Shown here in pieces: positions 10,727 to 20,590 of a stretch of 44,059 nucleotides of DNA (position 1 is the stretch's first letter; every line of letters begins with the position of its first letter). A program made the translations under genes and the position numbers. The notes under the pieces are model-generated. The model saw only the letters and a list, made by a program, of their open reading frames with translations. It made no database searches and was not told the DNA's origin. The stretch is from Gnetum montanum (taxonomy: Eukaryota > Streptophyta > Gnetopsida > Gnetales > Gnetaceae), in the NCBI GenBank assembly GCA_015680685.1, contig MNCI01000921.1, positions 182,423-226,481 of the forward strand, written 5' to 3'.

Positions 10727-11191
10727 CTACTTGACTTGTTTTATGTGAGGATCAAGGATTATATTGTGCTGCACTATGCAAGGATCTAGGAATAGCATGT
10801 CTTCATAACACAATGCAAACGCCTTGATATTTTCATTGAGAACTTTGATGATGCTCTGGGTGTGTTGAGGCTCTAACAAGGAACTAAGTTTTGATGTTTT
10901 TACCTTGCCACTAAGTGTTGTCATAGGGACTTCAATGAGGATATCCTCAATGATGTTACCTGCCTCTAGATCTAGAGCTTTGACTAGATGGTTTGACCAA
11001 TCTAGCAGTGCCTCTATGAATGCTATATGTTCATCATGAGCTCTAGGCTCAAGATCTAGGCATTTGATATTGATGTATCGTGTGAGGTTACCATGAGGCC
11101 CGGTGAGGACCAAAGATGAATGAAGATGCCCACATGTGCTCATTTGATAATCCTGCCAAGTATCCTGCAAAATAACCAGAAGGAATGTCAA
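10727..11191 (-). pseudogene. Pre-RT segment of element 1 pol
   Basis: This 154-codon open frame is in the same frame as RT. Its end, IKAFALCYEDMLFLDP, matches the conserved segment (FAWSYEDMPGLDP) that precedes gypsy RT. It should contain the link between protease and RT, but no protease active site (D-[ST]-G or DDG) is visible in it. The frame begins about 100 bp from a minisatellite array, so the 5' end of this ORF may have been replaced when the antisense block arrived. Confidence 0.65.
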
Positions 11192-11297
11192 GCCACACCT
11201 ATCTTAAATGATGTCAAAATGCATAAAATAAGGAAAGCAATGCAATGAAAATTCACCTAAGTGTGCCAATGTAGAGTTGTAGAAGTAAGTATGTGAG

Positions 11298-11385
11298 CCA
11301 ATTTTAGGCCTTGGTAGGTCATTCTTTGCTAGTTTAAGGTTGTAGCGGACCATGGTTTGCTAATTTAAGGTTGTAGTAGACCATA
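11298..11385 (+). repeat. ~31-bp minisatellite array, 3 units
   Basis: Units at 11298, 11329 and 11360 share the core YTARTTTAAGGTTGTAG and a period of 31 bp. The array separates the 5' end of pol (minus) from the left end of the antisense gene block (plus). Confidence 0.75.
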
Positions 11386-11655
11386 GTTTGTGCAAAATGT
11401 GTTGGTTTAAGCAAGGTTGGGAATGCTTAGAATGTGGAGTCAGGTTGGGCATTCACTGGGCAATTAAAAAAATTCAAAAAAATTTCTAAGTCTAGGAAAC
11501 GGCAAAAAAAGTTCAAAAAAATTTTCTCACTCTGGTAGCTATGCTCTACCCCTTGTTACACTTGACCCTTTGCTACGCTCAGAAAAAGCTTGGAAAATTT
11601 GTCTAAGTATGGGACACTATCCTAGTAAGTGATGCATTTAATTACCCCAGGAGGG

Positions 11656-11662
11656 TATATAT
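11656..11662 (+). promoter_or_regulatory. Possible TATA box for the antisense gene
   Basis: TATATAT lies about 245 bp before the first plausible ATG (11904) of the plus-strand gene block. The spacing allows a 5' leader. The evidence is motif and position only. Confidence 0.3.
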
Positions 11663-11903
11663 GCACATTTTACCAAGGTCAAATTATCATTTTCCAAAGT
11701 GAAAACAAGAAGTTACAAAGTGTAGTGCAATAAGAGTAAGGAGTGGAAGCCAAAGTTTAGTGATTAAAGCATGATATCCAGAGCATGACAACCAAAGTGT
11801 AACAGCCAACATGATACACTGAAGTGAATGTTAGTACCCTAGGCTCGTCAACGTGGATGAGGGAGTAAGCACTACAATGTTTTCCTTGGGCCTGCATAGT
11901 GGA

Positions 11904-12120
11904 ATGGAGGGAGCCACCATCTGCCAAGTACTCTACTATGCTCTATCCTTTTGTGCATAGTTTTTCTTTATTTTGTCTTGTTTCTATTACTTTTCCCTAC
12001 ATTGGGATTTCAGATTTGGGGTTGGCCTACCTTGGAGGAACCACCATCGTTGTGGCCATGATTGCCACTGCCACCAAAACAAGAGGGTGCGTTTGTGCAC
12101 AACAAGGATTTTTCTTTGCT
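11904..12120 (+). pseudogene. Possible first exons of the antisense gene
   Basis: ATG at 11904 opens MEGATICQ, then GTACTC at 11928 could be a donor and TTTCAG ending at 12013 an acceptor. Removing this 86-bp segment (T-rich before the acceptor) joins the frame to IWGWPTLEEPPSLWP, a stop, and LPLPPKQEGAFVHNKDFS. The intron length matches the other introns of the block (87-88 bp). I could not trace the exon that would connect this to 13565, so membership of the same gene is an inference. Confidence 0.4.
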
Positions 12121-13564
12121 TATTCTTTTTTTTCTTTTTTTGCATGAATGATTGGTTCCATGGCTGCATGGGCCAAGGGTTTCATTTTTTGGCACTGTGT
12201 TGGGCATGGGGAATCAGCAAAAATTAGGGCTTTGTGGATACAACTAGGGAAAGGGGGGAAGGACAAAAATAATGAGGGTTTTGTAGCCATGGCTAGGGTA
12301 ACCATCACTTGGATGTAAGGGGTCATGGAACTCACTTTTCCCCCCTTTTTTTATTGGGGTAGGGCTTAGTGAAAGTTGCAACCACTACGCTAGTTTGTGT
12401 AGCCATAGATGATAGGGCTGTAGGTTTGTACATGGTTACAAATTTTTTTTTAATTTATGTTGTTGTTGCTTGGAGGGGCAAAAGGTGAGGACAAGGGCTT
12501 AGTAATTGTGGCTAAGGGAAGGCTATGGCCGATGGGTGGGGCTCTGCGATTTTCTTCATTGTGTCATAACAAGGCACTTCTGCATGGTAGGAAGGGGCAT
12601 GGGTGTTGGCAGCAACCATGGGTTGCTCACCACATGGTGAGGATTTATTGCTGGAGCGTAGGGAGGCAAAGTGGAGGGAGATATGATAGGGATTGCTCTA
12701 TACAAACATTTTTTTCTTTTGGATGGGGCAAGGCTTAGCAGCAAGGGACATGTGAGGGGCCATGGGGTAGCCACACCCTGCAATGCAATGGGGATAAGAG
12801 GTGCAAATCATCAAAGCGTGGGTAGGGCAAGTGATGGTGGTGGCCATGAGGGCCATGGCCATGAGGGCCGTGGCCATGATCGATGTTCTAGTAGACAATG
12901 CATGGTGTGAATAGCTTTGGCACAACACTTTGTTTTTGTTTTGTAAATTTTTCCATGTTTTGGGGGCTACGCTCCTTGGGGAGCATAGCCAACAATTAGA
13001 AATTTTTTGACAGTTACCTAGGTTACACCTCCTAGGAAGGGTAACCCAAAGTTAGAATTTTTTTTTCATGGGAACCCCAAGCTACACTACCCGAAGTTAG
13101 AAAAAATTTCAAAATTTGCTAACTGTAAAAATAAAGAATTTACTAAGTGTGAAAATAAAAAGCCAAACACAAGAGTGCTAAATGTGAGAATGCAAAGTGC
13201 TAGAGTGCCACTTGTGAAATGAAATATGATGGGTATTGAAGCTTTGCCAAAATGCTAAATTTGCAAACTGAACGTGTCAAACATGCTAAAACATGCAAAC
13301 CAAGACAATGCACAACATGCAAATGTAAAGAAAAATGCTAATGCTACGTTAGTGCTATACCCCTGTGAGCACTAGGCATGTCAAATGTGTGTATTGATGG
13401 TCTATGCTTGCGAGGCCCACAGGGGACCCTAAGGATATATTTTCTTCTAAATTATGCTACTCTATATTAACTTTGTTAATTCTAAGTGTAAGTTAGTGCA
13501 TTTTTTTGCATCTGATGTATACTAACGCTTTTTTTTCTTTTGTCGTTGCACAATATTGTTGAAG
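12121..13564. other. Unresolved stretch inside the antisense block
   Basis: Open frames overlap on both strands here without a recognisable domain. The stretch at 12840-12880 is a short GGCCATG-rich tandem repeat. From 12960 to 13360 the sequence resembles LTR and leader sequence of this element family: a GCTACGCTCC...GGAGCATAGC dyad near 12966 and many AAATGCTAA-like words. A CTAAC plus T-run at 13520-13540 looks like the end of an intron before 13565. Further exons may hide here. Confidence 0.35.
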
Positions 13565-14004
13565 CCAATCCTCATCATGGTGGAGCTTGTTGGCATCCTC
13601 TACTATATGAGCAAGCTCATACCAAAAACACATACACTAGATACATAGTTGGGTCACCAAGTGGTATGGTTCTAGCCAGGAGCATGTGAGTTCCTAGAAT
13701 TCCTACTCTAACACTTTAGTGTGATGATATGATCACACTTAGCAATGAAAGCTACTAGTGTCATCACAAAGACATTACTACCTGGGACAAACCAGAGCAT
13801 TCTGAGGTTCATGTCCAATGAGCCCACCACTAGTGATGGCAAAGCAGGGGATTTAGGCCAAGGCCATAGGGGCTTTAGGCCCTTATCTAGGATCTAGTAG
13901 ATGCCAGATTTCAATTGTTATAGCAATAGCAACACTCTCTTTGTTGCTCAGTGCATGCATACCCTATTTGAGAACCCACCTAGGATAGTGTACTATGCAA
14001 GAGG
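13565..14004 (+). pseudogene. Antisense gene exon 1 (traced)
   Basis: Open in one frame apart from six stops (two adjacent at 13895-13900). It includes FMSNEPTTSDGKAGD and ends FENPPRIVYYAR at a strong donor, GGTAAGT (14004-14009). A CTAAC and T-rich run lie just upstream of the AG at 13563-13564. Confidence 0.55.
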
Positions 14005-14091
14005 GTAAGTGCTCCTATGATTTTTGCATTATTTTTTTGGCTATTGGCTCATACAAAGGTGCTAACTACCCATGTTTGTTGCCAAGTTTAG

Positions 14092-14357
14092 CATTGGGAA
14101 GCATCGCTTGCATGATGAGGAGGGGGCACTAAACCTGACTCACACTACCCTGCAAGAAGTTTTAACCTACAATAGCATTACTACGAGGGTGATTGGGAAA
14201 ATTGGATTTGACTTAGTAGAGTACCCTCATCAGTATCTGAAGGCCTACGAGAGGTGTTGGACCCATGACTGGTTCAATGCAAAGTGGGTAGATGGTGTAC
14301 CTAGCATGAAGGAGGCATCAGTTCCACCACCACCATCGCACACACCTTTTGTCCCAT
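14092..14357 (+). pseudogene. Antisense gene exon 2
   Basis: No stop inside. It reads IGKHRLHDEEGALN, IGFDLVEYPHQYLKAYERC and WTHDWFNAKWVDGVPS. The acceptor TTTAG is preceded by a GCTAAC branch-like word at 14061-14066. The donor GTAAGC is at 14358. Phase matches on both sides (2 in, 1 out). Confidence 0.6.
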
Positions 14358-14445
14358 GTAAGCAATTTATCACTTTGCTCTCGTGTGTTTGCTACCATGC
14401 CTTTTTGCATGATGCTAACATTTTTTTTCTTTGCCTATATTGCAG

Positions 14446-15480
14446 TTGTAGTCACTTTGAAAGAGGCCACAATGGTTGCTACAGGCTATCCTAAGGCCAC
14501 CCTCATTATGAAGTATGGGGATGTTAAGGATGCACAACATTGGTTATGTCACAAGGCCCTAGCAGAGTTGACTGGTAGGCTTACATGGGCTAGGCTGATA
14601 GACCTTTTTATGGCCCTTAGCCCAAGCATCCTAGTGGCTGAAATGGTTATTATTATTGATTCCTTTAGTAACAATGCTCATCACTTTATCATGCATGTAT
14701 GTGATGTGAGGGTGGTCTTGGACCTCACTGATGACTTATTCATGGACCTCTTTAGCCTCTACTTTAATGTCTCATTGGTTGTTGATAAGACCAATAGAGA
14801 AGTGGACCGCTGAGGCAATCTCAAGGAGTGGCTAGGTACTTCCCAATCTTGCAAAGGCATACTCATCAAGAACATATAGGTGTCTATGGTTCATGAGCTA
14901 TACCCTCTCTTCTGTACCCATGCATTTCCGAAGCTACTCTTCCAAGGGAAAATCCTTGGGATAGAGTAGGCTCAAGTGATGAGGGACATGCTAGAGGAGG
15001 GCACAAGGTACAACTAGGCCTCTCACCTTGCCACAAGCCTGCATTCCAATATTGTCAAGTTGCACTACAACCTCTAGGTGAGGTCACATGTGCACTTTGC
15101 ATTCTTTGTAGGATGCCTACAAAGATTTACAAAGTTTTTTGTGGGTTGCAAGGATAAACGATGGGTGATTTAGGACTGCACATAGCTCTTGAAGCTATGG
15201 ATCAAACACATGTTTGCTAACATGCGAGTGCAAGAGCCCCTAGAGACGATTGGTGAGTCATTTTCCATAATGACTAAAGGTCCCTTAGGGCAATCTTACT
15301 ACTGGAATGATAGTGCAAATGAGCCCCCATCAGCTAGTACTGGGAACGTGGCTAGGATGGAGTGCTACATTGCTGAGATGGTGGAACTATCCAAAACAAA
15401 GATTTAGAGGCCATATCATGCAAAGGAGCCTGCATATGAGGTCAAAAAGGTAGGCAACAAGAAGATCTACCTAAAGTTTT
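14446..15480 (+). pseudogene. Antisense gene exon 3
   Basis: After a textbook intron end (CTAAC at 14414-14418, T-run, TGCAG to 14445) one frame runs 1035 bp with eight stops and no shift. It includes ATGYPKATLIMKYGDVKDAQ, DLFSLYFNVSLVVDK, WIKHMFANMRVQEPLETIGE and SIMTKGPLGQSYYWND. Hydrophobic runs occur but no clear membrane segment. The end at 15480 was chosen for phase; the donor GTGACT is weak. Confidence 0.55.
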
Positions 15481-15616
15481 GTGACTTGTGCATAGATGTT
15501 GGATGCATTTTTTGCATTTTATGTGTTTATATTTTTATGTTTTTTATGCTATGTTATGTCATATTATGCTAAGTGTCAAAATGTTAACCATGACGTGTGT
15601 GAATTGTTGGAATTAG

Positions 15617-16075
15617 GTGAGAGGGCTACCAAAGTAGAGGCAGAAGTAATAATAGAGGAGGTCCCTCCTTAGACCAAGGAGGGAGAGGCACAGGAGGAAG
15701 AGCTACACAAGGCTACAAAAGTCCTCCAACAATTAGAGGAGGAAGGACTGCTTCACCTTGACAAGGGTGATTTTGATAGACTCTTTAATGGTGTGCAATT
15801 GGGTGATCCCCTCGCTCTCATACCTAAGGGTTTGCTAGGTATGTGCTTTGTGTTGCCATTTGTTATTGCTCTCTTTCTGCTCTTGCTTCTTTTTCTATTT
15901 AATTATTGTTAAATGTGTTATTGAATTTTAGCCATAGAGATACCTGCCAACAATCCAACATCCACCTCTACCTATCGCATGAAGCCATGGGTAAAGGCAC
16001 CTGACAAGTTCACCTTCATGGAAGATATAGTTGAGAACATGGTGGACCACCTATAGTAGGTAGATCCTGATTTTG
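15617..16075 (+). pseudogene. Antisense gene exons 4 and 5
   Basis: Exon 4 (15617-15829) is Glu-rich: EVIIEEVPP, EGEAQEEELHKATKVLQQLE, then LHLDKGDFDRLFNGVQLGD. It may form a coiled coil. Exon 5 (15932-16075) reads IEIPANNPTSTSTYRMKPWV and PDKFTFMEDIVENMVDHL before two stops. The intron between them is 15830-15931. Its removal keeps phase (LIPK-A-IEIP). Confidence 0.5.
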
Positions 16076-16183
16076 GTATGCATGTGAGGTTTTTTTTCTT
16101 GTTTTACTTTACCAATTTGACACTTAGTCTATGGTTACTTTTTTTTAACTTGTTGTATGTCAACAAGTTCTAAGCTTTGCTAG

Positions 16184-16986
16184 GATCTAAGCAAGATGGC
16201 CAAGGTGGATGCCATCTTGAGTTTCCCTCTGAGGTGGAGCAAGTGCCCCACCATGTGTATGAGGCAGCAAGTAAGTGTGCACTTTCAAGAAAGAAAGTGT
16301 TATGGGTTTGTAGGTGCACTAATGAGTACTTATGGAAGCAAGTGCACAAGCTATAGGATAAGGCATTGAACTAGGATGCCAAAATGGACGACTTGCAATA
16401 CCGTTATGATTTCCTTGCAACTTGCACACAAGGGGACAGTACCTAAAGGACAATTAAGATTAACTATGCTAGTTACTAGTCGGAAATACAGGGCAAGAAT
16501 GAGACCACTAGAGAGATCATCAAGCAGAGGTTGTAGATGGACTTGCTTACCTGAAAAAATCAAGATTGGAAAGATTGCAGTGCAAAGGTATATCAGTGGG
16601 GGAAAACTCAGAAGAACCACAAGCACCACTACAAGAACGAGCAAGACATGTACCTTAAATGGTACAAGGAGGAGTCCATCGAACACTGTTGCTATGATAT
16701 GTTCTTTGAGGCAATAGGTGGGACACAAGCCTATGAGTTATTTGCTCGTCACGTAGTGGTGAGTGGGTCCCCAGAGAGCCAGATTACTATGCCCTAAAGA
16801 GAAGTTTCCTCTACCATGCTTTTAATGAAGCTACCTACATGGACCACTGTGGGCAAAGGCAAGACCCTTGTTGGTATTGACTTTGGCTAGAAGGACTATA
16901 CATTACTATTAGAGGCTAAAATCCTCCAACGCTTGGAGGAGGGCCTTGATAGATTGCCTCCAGAGACAGATGCAGGACCCTCTTAG
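16184..16986 (+). pseudogene. Antisense gene exon 6
   Basis: 803 bp in one frame with nine stops including the last codon. Charged and aromatic-rich text such as RKKVLWVCRCTNEYLWKQV, MDDLQYRYDFLATCTQGD, QWGKTQKNHKHHYKNEQDMY and LKWYKEESIEHCCYDMFFEA suggests a soluble, basic, possibly nucleic acid-binding part with clustered His and Cys. No known domain is recognised. The entry acceptor is GCTAG at 16179-16183; the exit donor GTTAGT is at 16987. Confidence 0.55.
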
Positions 16987-17078
16987 GTTAGTTGTTTTTG
17001 TTATTTCATACTTTTTACATTAGTTTTGCATGTTGTGCATTTTCTAATTGATTTCCTATTTTGTGTTGCTTTGAGCAG

Positions 17079-17162
17079 GTACCAGGCAATCCTGCAAGCC
17101 CCATTGGAGTAGCAAAGGAAGAGGAAGAGGAGCCTCAATGCCCACCGAACACCATCGATTGA
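17079..17162 (+). pseudogene. Antisense gene last exon
   Basis: After TTGAGCAG (to 17078) the phase-0 frame gives VPGNPASPIG, an acidic run EEEEE and TID before TGA (17160-17162). A neighbouring frame of the same bases is also almost open and gives QRKRKRSLNAHRTPSIEQ, which looks like a nuclear localisation signal, so the true terminal frame is not certain. Confidence 0.45.
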
Positions 17163-17385
17163 GCAATCCATGATGAAACCTTGATGTTGGGAAATTTTTA
17201 CATTTTTTTGAACATTTTTGCTGTATAGTCATGTCATGTATTTTATTGATGGATTAATGAAAATGTAATGATAAATTATTTTTGCTATGTGAATTGCATA
17301 TTATGTAGTTTTGCATTCATCTTGCTAAGTATTACATGCTAGTAATGTGGTTGATTAATGTGATTAGGTCCTTTGTGAGCCCCAT

Positions 17386-17698
17386 GGTAGTTTAGGGCCA
17401 TGGTAGGAGGGTTGTTGCTAGTTTAGGGTCATTTTAGGCCACAAATATTACTAGTTTAAGGCCATTTCAGGTAGCAAATATTGCTAGTTTAAGGTCATTT
17501 CATGCCACAAATAAAAAGACAAGGTGTTGCCAGTTTTAGGCCTTGGTAGGCTATGGTGATAGTTTTGGCCATCTCAAGCTGATAAGATGAAATAAAAAGG
17601 ATTACCAGTTTTAGGCTGTAGTGGGTCATATGCTAGTTTAAGGCCCTTTTGGGCCATGGAAATGTAAGGAAAATGGCCAATTTTAGTCTATGGTGGGC
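17386..17698 (+). repeat. ~32-bp minisatellite array, 9 units
   Basis: Units near 17386, 17418, 17451, 17483, 17530, 17560, 17605, 17632 and 17676 share the core YTAGTTTAAGGYCATNNYAGG. The array lies between the 3' end of the antisense gene and the 3' end of the gag frame. Together with 11298-11385 it brackets the antisense block. Confidence 0.75.
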
Positions 17699-17957
17699 AA
17701 TTTTTTTTTATTTTTTTTTTATTTTATTTTTTTTTGCAATTTTGAGTTTTGTGATTTTTATGCATTTTAGTATTTTTTTAATGCATAGGAAAGCTAAATG
17801 AAAAATGCATAGGCAAAAGGAATGAATGCATAATAAAATGAATGATTAAAAATACAAGCAACCATGTGAAATGCAACTACTCAAGAAAAGGGCAAATGGG
17901 GCATGCAAAGGTCAAGGATAAGTAGGCACTTAGCACATGTTGAACTAAGGGGATGCC
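17699..17957. other. T-rich spacer of element 1
   Basis: A T-run region (17701-17770) followed by ATGCATA-rich sequence. The equivalent spacer in element 2 is at 28690-28980, with the shared words CTTCCTAACC and TAAGTAGG, so it belongs to the element family and not to the antisense gene. Confidence 0.55.
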
Positions 17958-18155
17958 TTAGTCGTGTAGTCGCTTCCTAACCTGATGTGGGTTAGGGGGT
18001 GCATAGGGCCTAGGTAGCACAAGGAAATATTCACCTAGACCTTTGTCCATGATGCTAAAGGGCAACTCTACCCATAGAGCTTCCTCAGGGAGGTCATCGG
18101 CCTCTTTTGGTTCCTCAGGTGGGTCTCCCAGACAAGGTTGACCCTCATCCTTCAT
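17958..18155 (-). pseudogene. End of gag-pro frame of element 1
   Basis: A short open frame ending VLPRPYAPPNPHQVRKRLHD. Its tail matches the end of the element 2 protease frame (NPCSVRKQLCD-like sequence just below 28999). The protease body seen in element 2 is absent here, so an internal deletion joins gag to this tail. Confidence 0.5.
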
Positions 18156-18179
18156 GGCAATGTCTCATCGAGGATGGGC

Positions 18180-20005
18180 TTAGGTGGACCTAGCTCTAGA
18201 CATTGGGGACAACAAGAGCTTCAATGGCTTGATGGGCAATAGTATGTATGTTGAGCGATATTTGCACTCAAAGTTTAGCCTTGGGATGGCTTGCCCCATG
18301 ATCGTTGATGGTGCAAACTGGTTGATCAATACAATGCTAGAGCTGAATGCCTTACTATTGGTTGAGGCCTTAGGTGCCTTGGTCATTGGTTTGACATTGT
18401 TTAGCTTAGCCTCATTGGCCACTATTGCAACAGTTGTGGTTACCTTGCCCTTTTCCTTGTCTTTCTTTGCATGCATATTTTTTTAGGCCATGTAGGCCAA
18501 GTCCTTACTGGCCTTCACCATATCCTAAATGCTCTTCATTTGAGAGAATTCCTAGCTCAAGGAGTGTGGGGCAAGGTAGTATAGCTTTGACTTAATGAAG
18601 TCATTCACTACACCTTTGAAAATGAATAGTAGGTGGCTTTCTATGATGGGCTCATGAACTTCATTGAGCGTGATGCTCCAATGCTAAATGAATTTTTGTA
18701 CAAGCTCCAAGTGGCCCTACTTGATTTGCATTAGTTGATCTAGGATCGCATTGGGCTTCAAATTGTACTTGAAGTGAGTGATGAATTGACTGAGAAATTC
18801 CTCCAAAGATGATATGGAGGCCCTAGGGAGTTCACGATACTAGTCTAGTGCCTTGTTGGTTAGGGACATGGCAAATGCATGAATGATTGCATGTAGTCAT
18901 GCCTATAATAAAAATCATTAAAAATAGAAGATCACTAGATGGGCATTAGGGTCCCCTTCACCATTGTATTTAGTGAACTAGGGAGGTTGGACTCCAAGAG
19001 GTAGGGTTAGTGAGGGGACCACATGACTGATTAGGTCATCCTGGTAAAAGTCCATCACATGGATCATTTTGGAGAGAAGGCTTTCAGCTACTTAACCTCC
19101 TCAGTGAGCATTTAGATGAGTTGGAACACTTGGTCCAAGCTAAGGGTGGATGTATTAAGCTACACCAATTGTGTTACCCACTGTGCCACTTGAGTGGCCC
19201 ATAGCCTCACTGTGGGCTACATGATCACATGAGATGCCTATTAAGTATGTTGTTATGTGTACTGTTGTGCATACTACACCATGGACATAGGGGTAGGGGC
19301 CCACCACACAGTTGTGGCTTGCACCATTATAGGGGATGCTGATGGGATAATTGGAACATACAACACCTGAGTCAGTGCTGGTTGGGACATCTACATAGTG
19401 TGCACATAAGGTTGCATCGGCATCACAGATGCCAGTAGGAAGGATTGCATAAACTATGTAGATGTCATGAAGGGGAGGGTGAAAAATGGTGCTACACCCT
19501 AATGCGTGTGATCTACAAAGGAAGGGGTGATAAAGGGTCCTACACCATAATGTGTATACACCTGATGGCTTGCCACCACAAGGGTTGACCTAAGAGGTGA
19601 TAAAGGGGATGCAACCACCTAACAGAAGGTGGATGGTCGGGATTGTAGAGGGATGAAACTGGAGGTAGCCAAGTTGAAAGAGGTGTAAAAGGGATTCTCG
19701 TTCTCTGAATGAGTCTCAAACTCATCTTCCTCATCCTATAGGGGCTCCTCATAATCAGTTGTCATGTCATGCTCATTTAGCCCACTTAATTAAATGAGTT
19801 GATGTAGTAGCCACTAAAAGGTCTCAGTGAGCAAGATGGAATTATTCAAGCCAAGAAAGTACTCCATCCCATTCTGGTGTATGATTTCATAACCATGTTT
19901 AGCATTCATTTCTCGATGATCTATGGATAGACCTTCCTAGAGTTTTGAGCAAAGGAAGCTATATTTTTCATTGTCGAGTACCATGTACTTGGGCAGTTGA
20001 TTGAA
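18180..20005 (-). pseudogene. gag of element 1
   Basis: The minus strand from about 18890 to 18480 reads AFAMSLTNKALD-YRELPRA, SISSLEEFLSQFITHFKYNL, FKGVVNDFIKSKLYYLAP. This is the retrotransposon gag (capsid) domain, where D-YRELP is normally DWYRELP. Further upstream NEHDMTTDYEEPLQDEEDEF (about 19780) matches the acidic N-terminal region in element 2. The protein would form the virus-like particle shell. Many stops are present, mostly TAG at Trp or Gln positions. The start is approximate. Confidence 0.75.
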
Positions 20006-20572
20006 TATTCTAAGCAATTATCTTTTCACCAAAGCAAACCCCCTAGCCCTAGGAAGATTAATTGTGACCTCCTATTGACTAGGTTGAAGGTTGAAGGCTA
20101 CTCAAGGTCCATGATGCTATGCTAGAAATGCAAAAGTTGTAGATGCTAAAACAAATGGCTAAGTATAGAAATGCTAAAAAATGGCTAAGTAAGAAGATGA
20201 TAAAAATGTTGAGAAAATGGCTAAGTCTGAAAATTGTGATCAAGAAAAAAAAATAACTCTAGTATGCTACACTTGCTATGCTAAGGCTTACTACACTCTC
20301 ACGCTGAGAGCCAGCTACACTCTCCTAAGCACACAGAGTTTTGGCTAAGTGTCAAAGATACGCTTTGTCTTTTGTCTAACGGGGTTCCAAGGAAACTGAT
20401 AACTAGATCCAATTTACACCAACTAACTCGTAGACAACTCCTACACTAGCCTATGATCTAGCTACTACCATGGTAGGTCCACAAGGATGTCAGGTCTAAG
20501 CTAGCTCGAAGTTAGTAATGGAGGTGCAAAGAGCATGTGGGACTACCACTAAATGCAGAAAAAAATGACACG
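20006..20572. other. 5' leader of element 1
   Basis: Between PBS and gag. It contains AAAATGGCTAAG-like repeated words (20150-20240) and GCTACACTC-type words shared with element 2 at 32460-32700. No ORF of its own. Confidence 0.45.
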
Positions 20573-20590
20573 GCCCTCCTTCTAGTGCTA
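20573..20590 (-). other. Primer binding site of element 1
   Basis: Read on -, six bases after the 5' LTR there is TAGCACTAGAAGGAGGG. Element 2 has TGGCACTAGAAGAAGGG at the equivalent place. Starting with TGG is the mark of a tRNA-primed PBS; here the first G has mutated to A. I do not assign the tRNA. Confidence 0.55.

Larger units (their letters stand above)
13565..17162 (+). pseudogene. Spliced antisense gene inside element 1, unknown product
   Basis: Seven exons on the strand opposite to gag-pol: 13565-14004, 14092-14357, 14446-15480, 15617-15829, 15932-16075, 16184-16986 and 17079-17162. The six introns (87, 88, 136, 102, 108 and 92 bp) all start GT and end AG. Joining the exons gives 2985 bases, exactly 995 codons, in one frame that ends in TGA. 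I count 26 internal stops (mostly TAG, all reachable by one C-to-T or G-to-A change) and no frameshift, whereas pol of the same element has shifts. That pattern says the region was a spliced protein gene before it decayed. I recognise no domain. Composition: a basic mid region, a Glu-rich segment (exon 4) and a Glu-run near the end. It could be an extra ORF of the element lineage (antisense ORFs are known in some Tat elements) or a captured host gene. The donor at 15481 is weak. Confidence 0.65.

Noticed and set aside
12556-12928. Opposing open frames around 12.5-12.9 kb as genes
   Set aside because: Both strands are open because of low-complexity CCATGG/GGCCATG-rich text; no motif on either strand.
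16351-16728. Pair of opposing open frames at 16.4-16.7 kb
   Set aside because: The third frame here is exon 6 of the antisense gene, which continues in phase on both sides with coding-like text; the other two are shadows.
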